Below are positions 5,626 to 13,708 of a DNA stretch of 15,742 nt, piece by piece. Origin of the DNA: Oxalobacteraceae bacterium (lineage in GTDB: Bacteria; Pseudomonadota; Gammaproteobacteria; Burkholderiales; Burkholderiaceae_D); assembly GCA_947446335.1 (NCBI GenBank), contig CANFGA010000022.1, forward strand, positions 1 to 15,742, read 5' to 3'. Position 1 is the first letter of the stretch. The number at the start of each line of letters is the position of its first letter. A model generated the notes under the pieces. That model was not told where the DNA came from, made no database searches, and saw only the letters and a list, made by a program, of their open reading frames with translations. Position numbers and translations under genes: made by a program.

Positions 5626-6390
5626 TTATGATATGACGCGAATTGTCCAAAAATCGGAGGCAAGGTTAGCATCTGCCAAGTAAGCGTAAGGCATGGTGCA
5701 ATAGCCTTGCATACCCCATTTATCACCCCATGAATTCCGTATAATGAAACACTGCTTCGAGTCGTCATAACCAACTGCGACGTCGCAGTGTCCTCCCATC
5801 AGCTTTTCCCCCGATGCAGGCATCGGAACGATTCCACTGTGTGCCACTTGCTGGCTTTCGAAGCTTTCATAGACGGTAAATCCAAATACGAACGGATAGC
5901 CGGAAGCGAGGCAGCCCTTGAGTTGATTGAGGTTTTGAAGTACCTTTTGATACAGGACCGCCTTATATTTCAGTGCATTCGAGTAACAGATCTGCGTAGG
6001 TTTGGTGGAAAATTTTGTAATATCATAAGGCCATTCGCTTTCAGGGCAATCGCCTTGCTGACCAACACTTTTGATTCCATCGCGAATCATCGCCCCGCTA
6101 TCAGAATAGACCGTATGCTCCATCACACGTTCGTTATAGTAGATGAACAGACGGGACGGTATGAAGTCCGGCATCAGGTTCTGTTTTCGACGTTCAAATT
6201 GAATCGCTGCTGCGATTCCGTTTCCTGTGCAACTTCCAAGTTGGCCTTGGTCGTAAACAGGAGGGCATTGGCTCCGAAGGTCAACCATCGGAGGTAGTGC
6301 TACCAGGTTTGCGATGGGGGCTGCATAGAGATGGTCGCGATGATCCGGTATATCACGAACCCAGCCATAGCGTTTAACAGTGTAAGCCAT
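5626..6390 (-). CDS. C1A (papain-like) cysteine peptidase
   Basis: This 254-residue protein hydrolyses peptide bonds with a Cys-His-Asn triad. The oxyanion Gln and catalytic Cys are in YDQGQLGSCTGNG (Gln48, Cys54, with the same 6-residue spacing as papain Gln19-Cys25). The catalytic His is in GGHCDVAVGYDD (His201), and the Asn is in IIRNSWGDKWG (Asn219). The N-terminal RYGWVRDIPDHRDHLYAAP block is typical of a bacterial C1 subgroup. There is no signal peptide and no long inhibitory propeptide; only about 45 residues precede the QGxxGSC motif. ATG at 6388-6390 has AAGGA about 7 bases upstream. It lies 259 bases upstream of the small-gene pair on the same strand. Target proteins are unknown; processing of a neighbouring product or self-defence are both possible. 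Confidence 0.93.
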   Translation of the reverse strand: MAYTVKRYGWVRDIPDHRDHLYAAPIANLVALPPMVDLRSQCPPVYDQGQLGSCTGNGIAAAIQFERRKQNLMPDFIPSRLFIYYNERVMEHTVYSDSGAMIRDGIKSVGQQGDCPESEWPYDITKFSTKPTQICYSNALKYKAVLYQKVLQNLNQLKGCLASGYPFVFGFTVYESFESQQVAHSGIVPMPASGEKLMGGHCDVAVGYDDSKQCFIIRNSWGDKWGMQGYCTMPYAYLADANLASDFWTIRVIS

Positions 6391-7186
6391 TGCAATTCCT
6401 TTTCAGTTGAGCATTATGTGCTGTTCAAGAAAATCTACCCGGAATGCACTATGGATAAATTCTAACGTCAATATGACAAGCAATCGATTGCCAGTATACC
6501 AACTTCAGAGGCGGATAAATCAGTGCTTCGCATTCTTGCGCTTGACCATTGACTTTAGTTTCCAGAAGCAATCAGAGTTTGATTTTTGTCAGATAAAATC
6601 AAAAATCAGTGATGGTTCCGCAAGTCACTATTCTGGCTCCGGCGAAGAATCAACCAAGTCCGATACGCTGCGCATTCCAGAGTCCGCAGCGTCTCAATCT
6701 CATCTTCATCACATCGTCGTCCGGCCACCTACTTGGCGCACCAAAAAATCGGCTTTTTTATCAAAAAATTCCAGTTCTGGCACGCCAGACGAGAAGAAGT
6801 TGCGCGGCCTTGCGCGGCCGAGCCTACGCAGTCTGAGAGCGCCGAGAGTGCCTTGAACGAATTACTATTTGCATCAATGGCCTGGCCTACGGTGGCGTTC
6901 AGTATGAAGCCAAGATGTTACCTGTGAGGTATTCGGCCTACCTAACAGGCAGGCGACGTCAGAAACACAACACCCTCAAAAGTTCCGCAGTGCTGGCATG
7001 TCTGAATAGTTAAATTATCATTACTTTTGATCGATGTCATGTAATTCAGAGCATGCGTATAGCAAGCTTACAGAAGAAATTGTATGGTTTTGTTCAGTCC
7101 ATAAAATATCAACCGATACCGACTTGTAATTTCGAAATGATGTCCTCCGTCTTGGATGAGATCACTCAAATAGCCAATTTTAAGTA
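6391..7186. other. Long intergenic region without a convincing gene
   Basis: These 796 bases separate the minus-strand block from the plus-strand envelope genes, so both promoters should lie here. Two overlapping plus-strand open frames (6407-6856 from TTG, and 6609-6836) have no domain, no good ribosome binding site and unlikely composition, so I reject them. A 10-base unit TTGCGCGGCC is repeated in tandem at 6800-6819. GC content falls sharply between about 7000 and 7190, as expected for a promoter zone. The central part may be decayed gene remains. Confidence 0.5.
7080..7107 (+). promoter_or_regulatory. Candidate promoter of the W/Y-rich gene
   Basis: TTGTAT at 7080-7085 and TAAAAT at 7102-7107 are separated by 16 bases in an AT-rich stretch about 80 bases before the start codon. 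The -10 fits five of six consensus positions and the -35 only three, so the call is tentative. Confidence 0.25.
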
Positions 7187-7675
7187 ATGAGATTTATGAT
7201 CAACACTATTCTTTGCAAACGCAGCATGACGTGCTTATCTTCGATGGCATCAATGTTGCTGGTCTTAACTAGCATAGTAACCCCTACCGCATCGGCGCAG
7301 CATCATCCTCATGGCGGCACAGGCCAATGGCATGGCGATATGGGACGCTTCCATGAACATGACTGGCAAGTCTGGCATGGCGGGCATTGGACCCGTGGCA
7401 ATCACGATGGACGATTAGGCTGGTGGTGGGTCGTCGGCCCCTCGTGGTATTTTTATACGGCACCGGTCTATCCTTATCCCAGCCCTTGGGAGCCGGCGGA
7501 AATCATCGGTACACCAATGACGGTGACGCCACCGATGCCACCTGCACAGTTCTGGTATTACTGCGATGCTTCAAAAAATTATTACCCGTATGTTTCCCAA
7601 TGCCCCGGCGGCTGGAAACCCATGACGGCGGCTCCGAGCTCCAATGGGACTGCTCCTATGCCGCAGGTGCCATGA
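7187..7675 (+). CDS. Secreted W/Y/H-rich hypothetical protein
   Basis: The 162-residue protein starts with an N-terminal export signal (hydrophobic stretch at about residues 18-32, likely cleavage at ASA|QHH near residue 37). The mature part opens with His-rich GQWHGDMGRFHEHDWQVWHGGHW, then GRLGWWWVVGPSWYFYTAPVYPYP, a Pro-rich linker, and a small Cys-containing module FWYYCDASKNYYPYVSQCPGGWKP with two Cys that may form a disulfide. This arrangement matches a family of uncharacterised envelope proteins I know from Burkholderiales; no biochemical role is established to my knowledge. ATG at 7187 and ATG at 7196 are both possible starts; neither has a strong ribosome binding site. Its TGA overlaps the next gene's ATG by 4 bases, so the two genes form an operon. 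Confidence 0.82.
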   Translation: MRFMINTILCKRSMTCLSSMASMLLVLTSIVTPTASAQHHPHGGTGQWHGDMGRFHEHDWQVWHGGHWTRGNHDGRLGWWWVVGPSWYFYTAPVYPYPSPWEPAEIIGTPMTVTPPMPPAQFWYYCDASKNYYPYVSQCPGGWKPMTAAPSSNGTAPMPQVP

Positions 7676-8178
7676 TGGACGGTACTCATCTCTCCAGGCC
7701 AGGCATCGGACACGGCATGCAGCGACACGCAGTGTGTACCGCTCTCGGCATGGCACTTCTATTGTCCGGGTGCATGCAAATGCCCGTCGGGCCATCTGTC
7801 GCAGTCATGCCCTCCCCCTACAAGCCATTCGACATTTTTGTTCAGGACGACCAACTCTGCCGGGATTGGGCAAGCCATTCGATAGGGATGCCAGGGCGCG
7901 ATGGCGCAGCCGATCAGATGCTGGCATCGACATTGACCGGCACCGCCATCGGCACCATTGCCGGCGCAATGGCGGGCGGCGATCGCGGGGTGGGTACCGG
8001 AGCGGCGATCGGCACGCTATTCGGTGCCAGCGTCGGGGCCAACCAGAGCGGGGCCATTGCATGGAACGCGCAGCACCGTTATGACGCCGCTTACCAGCAA
8101 TGCATGTATGCCAAGGGCAACGTGGTTAGAGGCTATTACGGTCCGATGGCGCCGCCTCCACCGGCCGAGCGGCGCTAG
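7672..8178 (+). CDS. Glycine-zipper lipoprotein (YMGG-type)
   Basis: The 168-residue protein has a lipoprotein signal: hydrophobic ALGMALLLSGC with the lipidated Cys at residue 34, so it should be anchored to an envelope membrane. The central part (about residues 89-123) is a glycine zipper with Gly recurring every 4 residues (TGTAIGTIAGAMAGG, then GTGAAIGTLFGASVG), a motif that packs helices in membranes. The C-terminal HRYDAAYQQCMYAKGN is characteristic of the YMGG-like Gly-zipper family, which also contains outer-membrane-associated proteins. It ends in a Pro-rich tail. The first ATG overlaps the upstream stop (ATGA); an internal ATG at 7717, closer to the hydrophobic segment, would give a signal peptide of more usual length and may be the real start. 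A role in envelope integrity is inference. Confidence 0.82.
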   Translation: MMDGTHLSRPGIGHGMQRHAVCTALGMALLLSGCMQMPVGPSVAVMPSPYKPFDIFVQDDQLCRDWASHSIGMPGRDGAADQMLASTLTGTAIGTIAGAMAGGDRGVGTGAAIGTLFGASVGANQSGAIAWNAQHRYDAAYQQCMYAKGNVVRGYYGPMAPPPPAERR

Positions 8179-8521
8179 CGCCTGAAATAGCGGATGCGTT
8201 GTCAGTGCCGGGATGGGATCGCTGCGCCAGAGCGCGATACCAGATCATGTTGGTGCTCGCGTTTGAGTGCGGCAGGGCTGGCCACGATAGTGGACGCGCA
8301 CCACGCATCAAAGAATGCAGTCGCGTTGCCTCAACCCAAAAGCAGAAGCAAGGCTCAATGCGCCGGTGGTCAATGCCATCTTGAACCCGGTCAGGTGTTC
8401 GTCGGCACTGGAGAACACTGAACAGCACTGATCGTGGTCCGCTCCGGGGCTTCGGAACACTCAGTTCATTGGGCACCCGGACATTCATACCGATTAAAAC
8501 GCATGGGCTTGGACAGCATCG
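8179..8521. other. Intergenic region upstream of the ABC exporter operon
   Basis: These 343 bases hold no supported gene; open frames on both strands here lack domains and ribosome binding sites. The exporter promoter is probably within the last 150 bases. I find only a weak AT-rich candidate near 8494-8500 (GATTAAAA) and a small perfect CCAC/GTGG stem near 8281-8292. No clear terminator for the lipoprotein gene is visible. Confidence 0.45.
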
Positions 8522-9220
8522 ATGATGAAAAATGAGGCGATCGTTGCCACCGGCCTGAGCAAATGGTTTGGCGAAGGGGGCGCCAGAATGACGGCAGTCA
8601 ATGGCGTCGAATTTGTCGCCCATTTTGGCGAAATCCTGTTCATCGTCGGTCCATCCGGCAGCGGCAAGACGACACTGCTGAGCATGATTTCCGGCATCTT
8701 ACGCCCCGATGCCGGGACCGTGCTGGTCAACGGCGCTGACATCTGGAAGTTGAGCAACGACCAGTTGGCCGATTTCCGGCTCAATACGGTCGGCTTCGTG
8801 TTCCAGGACTACCATCTGTTTCCGCGTTTGACTACGTCCGAAAACGTCGCGATTCCGTTGATCCTGAAGCGGCGCAACTGGAACGCATCGATCGCCGAGG
8901 CCAGGAAATATCTCGCCATCGTCGGCCTTGAAGGGCGCAGCGAAATCTTGCCAGTGAAGTTATCGGGCGGCGAACAGCAACGTGTGGCGATCGCGCGTGC
9001 GATCGTCAGCAGCCCGCAAATCCTGATTCTCGATGAGCCGACGGCGTCCCTCGATGGCGATACCGGAAGGATGATCATCGCCTTCGTGAAGGAAAAAATA
9101 CTCAATGAACAGCGCTGCATCGTGATCGTCACCCATGACGCACGCATCAATGAATATGCCGACCGGATCATCCATATGGAAGATGGCCGCATCACCGCAC
9201 TGGATACGGGGACACAATGA
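8522..9220 (+). CDS. ABC exporter ATP-binding protein (MacB/LolD/DevA class)
   Basis: The 232-residue protein is the nucleotide-binding subunit that powers the exporter encoded by this operon, on the cytoplasmic face of the inner membrane. All ATPase motifs are intact: Walker A GPSGSGKT (43-50), Q-loop Gln95 in VFQDYHLF, signature LSGGEQQRVAIARA (147-160), Walker B ILILDEP (167-173), D-loop SLD (176-178) and switch His205 in VTHD. The length fits the MacB/LolD/DevA group, which pairs with FtsX-type permeases. ATG at 8522 is followed at once by another ATG; the Shine-Dalgarno sequence is weak (GGA about 10 bases upstream). The stop overlaps the adaptor's ATG by 4 bases. The permease partner is the fourth gene of the operon. 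Confidence 0.95.
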   Translation: MMKNEAIVATGLSKWFGEGGARMTAVNGVEFVAHFGEILFIVGPSGSGKTTLLSMISGILRPDAGTVLVNGADIWKLSNDQLADFRLNTVGFVFQDYHLFPRLTTSENVAIPLILKRRNWNASIAEARKYLAIVGLEGRSEILPVKLSGGEQQRVAIARAIVSSPQILILDEPTASLDGDTGRMIIAFVKEKILNEQRCIVIVTHDARINEYADRIIHMEDGRITALDTGTQ

Positions 9221-10302
9221 GAAACAAGATCATCGCTGCCCTCTCCATCCTCGGCATCCTCGCCGGACTGATCAGTGCGTATGTCTTCGGTTTCGAGAGA
9301 AAAGCGCAGCCGCCGGTATTTGCACCGGTCAGCAGCCCTTACAGCACGGCAATCTACGCCAATGGAATCATCGAAAGCGAACAGACGGGTGGTTCGAACA
9401 TCAACATCTACCCTGAAGTGCCGGGCTTGATTACACACGTGCTGGTGCATGAAGGCCAGCAGGTAAAAGCCGGCACCACGCTGCTACGCATCGACGATTC
9501 TGTGCAGAAAGAAAGCACCGAACAGTTGCGCCTGCAGTCCGAAGCGGCGCTGAACCTGCTCAATGAACTGAAGGCGCAGCCGAGAAAGGAAGTTCTGGCA
9601 GTTGCGAAGGCGCAGGTAGTGCAAGCGGAATCGACTCTGAAGGCGGTCAGCGACCAGTATGCAAAACGCCGAGCATCGTACGACATCGACCCGAAATCGA
9701 TCAGCAAGGATGTGCTCGATACTGCACAAAATGCACTCGATCAGGCGGCAAGCAGCCGGGAAGTCGCCGCCCGGCAATATGATCTGAGCAAGGCTGGCGC
9801 CTGGCGTTACGACATCATCAACCAGGAAAAGCAATATGCAGCGCTCGATCGGGCGTTCAAGGCGGCCAATGCGCTGTTGCTCAAACATGCGATCAAGGCG
9901 CAGGTCGACGGCGTCGTGCTGGCCATCAATGCCACTGCTGGCAGTTATGTGTCGTCGCAGGGAGCTTACGATGCCTATACGCAGGCAGTGCTGCCGCTGG
10001 TGATCATGAGCGCGCCGCAGGACACCATGGCGGTACGCTGTTATGTCGACGAGATACTCGTTTCGCGTCTGCCTGCCCCCGAACACATGCGCGCGCAATT
10101 GTCGATCCGCGGCACCGATACCAAGGTGGCGCTGGAATTCGTTCGGGTGCAACCCTATGTTTCACCCAAAATCCAGCTGTCGAATCAACGCCAGGAAAGA
10201 GTGGATCTGCGGGTGCTTCCGGTCATTTTCAGATTTCAGAAAAAAGACCTTGCCACCATTTATCCGGGCCAACTGGTGGATGTTTTCATAGGACAGAAAT
10301 AA
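9217..10302 (+). CDS. HlyD/DevB-type membrane fusion (adaptor) protein
   Basis: The 361-residue periplasmic adaptor links the inner-membrane ABC transporter to the outer membrane channel. It has one N-terminal membrane anchor (about residues 5-25, IIAALSILGILAGLISAYVF). A biotinyl-lipoyl half-motif follows at about 45-90 (IIESEQTGGSNINIYPEVPG, then HEGQQVKAGTTLLRIDDS). A long alpha-helical hairpin rich in Ala, Gln and Lys spans about 92-215, and after it come the second lipoyl half (IKAQVDGVVLAINATAGSYV) and beta-barrel parts. The length and layout fit HlyD/DevB-like adaptors of ABC efflux pumps. It overlaps the ATPase gene by 4 bases (ATGA) and shares one base with the next gene (TAATG), indicating translational coupling. 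Confidence 0.93.
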   Translation: MRNKIIAALSILGILAGLISAYVFGFERKAQPPVFAPVSSPYSTAIYANGIIESEQTGGSNINIYPEVPGLITHVLVHEGQQVKAGTTLLRIDDSVQKESTEQLRLQSEAALNLLNELKAQPRKEVLAVAKAQVVQAESTLKAVSDQYAKRRASYDIDPKSISKDVLDTAQNALDQAASSREVAARQYDLSKAGAWRYDIINQEKQYAALDRAFKAANALLLKHAIKAQVDGVVLAINATAGSYVSSQGAYDAYTQAVLPLVIMSAPQDTMAVRCYVDEILVSRLPAPEHMRAQLSIRGTDTKVALEFVRVQPYVSPKIQLSNQRQERVDLRVLPVIFRFQKKDLATIYPGQLVDVFIGQK

Positions 10303-11837
10303 TGTCCGCGCCCGCTTTTGCAACAGACAACCCGCCGGCAAGTGGCGATCGCGCATCGCCAGTGTTGCATGCCGCCTGCCTTTGTGCGGTCATCTCGGCG
10401 ATGCTCAGCGCCTGCGCGGTGGGTCCCGACTTCGTGCGCCCCGCAGCTCCCGATGTGACGCAGTACACCACCGATCAGGTAATTGAAACTGTCGCCGCCG
10501 ATGGTCAAACGCAGCGCTTCAGCAGCGGCGCCGCAATGGCAGCCAACTGGTGGCGGCTGTTCAATTCAACGCAACTCGATGCCATGTTGGAACAGGCTGT
10601 CGCCAACAATGCGACGCTCCAGGCTGCAGAGGCGCGCTTGCGCCAGAGTCAGGACATACTGCGTGCCGGTCATGGCGTGTTTTTTCCGCAGATTGGCGCG
10701 CAACTGGGAGCGTCACGGGAGCGCAACGCGCCAGCCCAGCAAGGCTTGCAGACACAAGGAACCATCTTCAATCTGGTGACATTGAGCGGCACGATCAACT
10801 ATGCGCTCGACGTGTTTGGCGGAGAGCGGCGCGCGATCGAGGGCATGCAGGCACAATCGGACTACCAACGCCATCAGAGTCAGGCGGCTTTTCTAGCCTT
10901 GTCGGCCAATGTGGTCAACACTGCCATCGCGCGCGCAGGTTATGGCGCGCAACTGCGCGCCACCAGAGAACTCATCGCGCTTGAAGATCAGCAGCTTCAG
11001 GCCATCGAAGTGCAGGTCCGCGCAGGTACGTCACCCTATGCGAACGTGTTGAGCCAGCGCGGGCTGATCGCCCGAAATGAGGCCACGCTGGCGCCGCTGG
11101 AGCAAAAATTCGACCAAAGTGCGCACTTGCTGGCAACGCTGCAAGGTGTGTTGCCATCGACGGCAAGCTTGCCTGACATCGACCTGAGCGCACTCACTTT
11201 GCCGCTCGATCTGCCGCTCAGCCTGCCGTCGGATCTGGTGCGCCAGCGTCCCGACATCCTGTCGGCCGAGGCGCAGATGCACGCCGCCAGCGCCGACATC
11301 GGTGTGGCGACTGCCGCCATGTTTCCCAGTTTCAAATTGAGCGGTTCCTACGGCGCCGTCGGTTCCAGCATCGCGACCATGTCCAAAGGCAGCGACAAGT
11401 TCTGGAACATCGGCCCGTCAGTGGCGATCCCGATTTTTAGTGGCGGAAGTTCATGGTTTGGACGCCGAGCAGCGATTGATGCGCATCAGGCAGCGCAGGC
11501 GACCTACCGGCAAACCGTCGTGAGCGCATTTGCTCAGGTGGCCGACGCCTTGACGGCACTCGAACATGATGCGCAGGCGCTGCAGGCGCAAGTTGATGCA
11601 CAACGGGCCGCTGCCGAAGCATTGCAGCAACTGCAGGCCAATTATCGTGCAGGACTGGTTTCCTACGTGGATGTCTTGACGGCCGATGTCCAATTCCATG
11701 ATGCAAGCATCGCCTGTTTGCAGGCAGTGGCGCTGCGGCTCCAGGATACGGTTGCCTTGTTCGTGGCGCTCGGCGGTGGCTGGTGGAATCAGCTAAATTC
11801 ATCGGGTGACGGAGCCGGTGAGGAAAAGACGCGATGA
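10302..11837 (+). CDS. NodT-family outer membrane factor lipoprotein (TolC-like)
   Basis: The 511-residue protein is an outer membrane efflux channel. The N-terminus carries a lipoprotein signal ending ISAMLSAC, with the lipidated Cys at residue 38, followed by AVGPDFVRPAAP, the hallmark start of NodT/OprM-type factors (GPDYxRP). NWWRLFNSTQLDAMLEQA and the long helices with NATLQAAEARLRQSQ mark the first OEP repeat. RQRPDILSAEAQMHAASADIGVATAAMFPSF marks the second, and YRAGLVSYVDVLTADVQ lies near the end. The signal region is rather long, and a downstream start may be used. In many genomes such factors are encoded with RND pumps; here it sits between the adaptor and the permease of an ABC system, so the operon brings its own exit channel. 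Confidence 0.95.
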   Translation: MSAPAFATDNPPASGDRASPVLHAACLCAVISAMLSACAVGPDFVRPAAPDVTQYTTDQVIETVAADGQTQRFSSGAAMAANWWRLFNSTQLDAMLEQAVANNATLQAAEARLRQSQDILRAGHGVFFPQIGAQLGASRERNAPAQQGLQTQGTIFNLVTLSGTINYALDVFGGERRAIEGMQAQSDYQRHQSQAAFLALSANVVNTAIARAGYGAQLRATRELIALEDQQLQAIEVQVRAGTSPYANVLSQRGLIARNEATLAPLEQKFDQSAHLLATLQGVLPSTASLPDIDLSALTLPLDLPLSLPSDLVRQRPDILSAEAQMHAASADIGVATAAMFPSFKLSGSYGAVGSSIATMSKGSDKFWNIGPSVAIPIFSGGSSWFGRRAAIDAHQAAQATYRQTVVSAFAQVADALTALEHDAQALQAQVDAQRAAAEALQQLQANYRAGLVSYVDVLTADVQFHDASIACLQAVALRLQDTVALFVALGGGWWNQLNSSGDGAGEEKTR

Positions 11838-12976
11838 AGTATGCCGGCATATTGCGCATCGGATTCAAGCTGCTGGTCAACGACAGGGCCAAATTCACCG
11901 CATTGCTGATCGGAATTACCTTCGCTGTCTTTCTGATGGTGCAAATGACCGCGATGTTTGCCGGCATACTGAACCGGGCCTATTCGACCGTGACCAATAT
12001 CGGCGCACCGATGTGGATCATGGATCCTGCAGTCAATACGCCAACCACCTCCATTCCTCTGCCTGACTATCTGCTCGATGCGGTGCGCAGCATGGACGGC
12101 GTCAGTTATGCCGTGCCCTTGTTTGTCGGAAGCGCACAGGCCAGGCTCGTGAGCGGCACCTACCAATCCGTCAATGTCATCGGCCTGGACAACAACAGTC
12201 TGTTTGGCCGCCCCGAACTGCAGCAGGGAAATATTCAGGATATTTATGCCGACAATGCGTTTCTGGTCGTCAAGGATGCTGAATTCTCGAAGCTGGAAAA
12301 CCCGAAAATCGGAACCTCGTTCGAACTCAATGACCACCGCGCCGTCATTGTCGGCGTGGCCCGTGTCACCTCGAATGGGCTCAATGGCATACCGACGCTG
12401 TACACAACCTATAGTCGCGCAATTGAGTATCTTCCGACGACGCGCTTCACCATCTCCTACGTCCTGCTGCAAGCGAAAAACGACGCAGCCATCGCTGGCA
12501 TCAAGCAGCAAGTGGCCAGGCTGGGCTATCTGGCGCTGACCAGGAATGAATTCAACGCCCGCACCGCCGATTACTATACTTACAAGACCGGCATCGGCAC
12601 GAACATCCTCTTGATGACCGTCATCAGTTTCATCGTCGGATTATCGATTTCGGGCCAGACTTTCTACACCTTCATCCTGGAAAACCTGGACAAATTTGGC
12701 GCGCTCAAGGCCATCGGCGTCAAGGCACACGAACTGGTCTACATGATCCTGTTCATGGCGACCTTCACAGCGCTGACCGGATATGGCCTCGGGATTGGCC
12801 TGGTGACGCTGATGATCACGATCGCCCGCTACAGGCTGCCCGGTTATGCCGCGATGATCACGTTCTGGAACCTGGAACTGGCCTTCGGGATGGTCGTGCT
12901 GATCGCCGGGATTTCCAGTTATCTCGCGGTACGCAAGGTGCTTAAAATAGAGCCCTTCGACATATTTAGAGGATAG
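11834..12976 (+). CDS. ABC exporter permease, FtsX/DevC type
   Basis: The 380-residue inner-membrane subunit has the FtsX/MacB layout: one membrane segment near the N-terminus (about residues 21-44), a large periplasmic domain (about 46-253), then three membrane segments at about 255-280, 299-331 and 339-366. The characteristic cytoplasmic loop follows the second segment (ENLDKFGALKAIGVKAHELVYMI), and the C-terminus is VRKVLKIEPFDIFRG, a common ending in the DevC group. It should form a homodimer that works mechanically, pushing substrate from the periplasm through the adaptor and channel instead of moving it across the inner membrane. It overlaps the outer membrane factor gene by 4 bases (ATGA). 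Substrate not determinable. Confidence 0.94.
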   Translation: MKYAGILRIGFKLLVNDRAKFTALLIGITFAVFLMVQMTAMFAGILNRAYSTVTNIGAPMWIMDPAVNTPTTSIPLPDYLLDAVRSMDGVSYAVPLFVGSAQARLVSGTYQSVNVIGLDNNSLFGRPELQQGNIQDIYADNAFLVVKDAEFSKLENPKIGTSFELNDHRAVIVGVARVTSNGLNGIPTLYTTYSRAIEYLPTTRFTISYVLLQAKNDAAIAGIKQQVARLGYLALTRNEFNARTADYYTYKTGIGTNILLMTVISFIVGLSISGQTFYTFILENLDKFGALKAIGVKAHELVYMILFMATFTALTGYGLGIGLVTLMITIARYRLPGYAAMITFWNLELAFGMVVLIAGISSYLAVRKVLKIEPFDIFRG

Positions 12977-13253
12977 CTGTTCTTGTAACAATATATTCAA
13001 CAGTCGGGACATAGGACGCGATCGCACGAGACTAAACACTTAAAAACCCAGAGCTGCTCATCGTAGACTACCGCCCACATGGCGTATAGCCAGCATGTCG
13101 GCTGGTAAAGTGTGCGCGAATACCGATATTTAACTTTGTCTACGCACAAGCTCGCCGTCGCGAAGCAGTGGCCCCCAAACGCGAATGGTGTCTCATGTTT
13201 TAGCTGTATATTTGTGGAATTCTGCAACGGTACTGCACGCAAGGACGTTCCTG

Positions 13254-13403
13254 ATGGGGTTTGAATTTTCTGACGAGAACACGCTGGAATTAATGGCGAC
13301 GGACGTCTTTTTTTGTGTCACCGCGCTGGCCAAGAATGTGGGTGGCTATCTGTCGTGGCTAGAAATATGCCTGCGACCCGGCGACAGTTACCCTAGCCGG
13401 TAA
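13254..13403 (+). CDS. Marginal small ORF, 49 residues
   Basis: An ATG at 13254 is preceded by AAGGA (13241-13245) with 8 bases of spacing, an acceptable ribosome binding site, and opens a 49-residue frame beginning MGFEFSDENTLELMATDVFF. The product has one moderately hydrophobic stretch and no recognisable domain. It may be a fragment of a decayed gene. It is listed only because of the ribosome binding site. Confidence 0.18.
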   Translation: MGFEFSDENTLELMATDVFFCVTALAKNVGGYLSWLEICLRPGDSYPSR

Positions 13404-13641
13404 TATACGCAGGCTGCTCAACGAAGCGTGGGAGTGACTGGTCGCCACCGTCAATGGCGGCTTGTGCCATGCGGCTCCAGCGCATTAGCGACCACATATG
13501 CGCCGGGGAGTTCCACTGTGAATGGGGCGGCGATGGCGAACTGAGCGCGTCGACATAGCATTGCATGCGGTCGATGACAACGCCGGTCCGGGTCAATGTA
13601 TATCCGGTCACTGCAACACGCCCGCAGCGTCTTCATGTCAA

Positions 13642-13669
13642 GACATTATGGGGATAATGTCATATTTTT
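13642..13669 (+). terminator. Perfect 8-bp hairpin followed by a short T run
   Basis: GACATTAT at 13642-13649 pairs with ATAATGTC at 13654-13661 around a GGGG loop, followed on the plus strand by ATATTTTTA. The T run fits a weak plus-strand terminator, but no solid plus-strand gene ends nearby, and the stem is AT-rich. It lies 48 bases past the tautomerase stop on the other strand, and could be an operator or the end of a small repeat element instead. Confidence 0.35.
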
Positions 13670-13708
13670 AGTATCGAATGAATTACTGATAGCAACTAAA
13701 AAGCAAAA

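Larger units (their letters stand above)
12977..13708. other. Poorly coding region after the exporter operon
   Basis: These 732 bases lie between the exporter operon and the tautomerase gene. Apart from a marginal small ORF and a perfect hairpin, listed separately, I see no gene. Minus-strand open frames at 13393-13611 and 13451-13636 overlap each other in different frames and have no ribosome binding site or domain, which suggests decayed or non-coding sequence. No clear terminator immediately follows the permease stop; a weak TGTT/AACA stem occurs at about 12978-12990. Confidence 0.45.

Noticed and set aside
6407..6856. Plus-strand 149-codon open frame with TTG start
   Set aside because: Ser/Arg-rich, no domain, no ribosome binding site, and overlaps a second equally implausible frame.
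8522..12976. RND efflux pump
   Set aside because: The outer membrane factor is of the type often paired with RND pumps, but the energy-coupling subunits are an ABC ATPase and an FtsX-type permease.
13393..13636. Minus-strand frames as a transposase fragment
   Set aside because: Neither of the two overlapping frames shows a transposase motif or a ribosome binding site.
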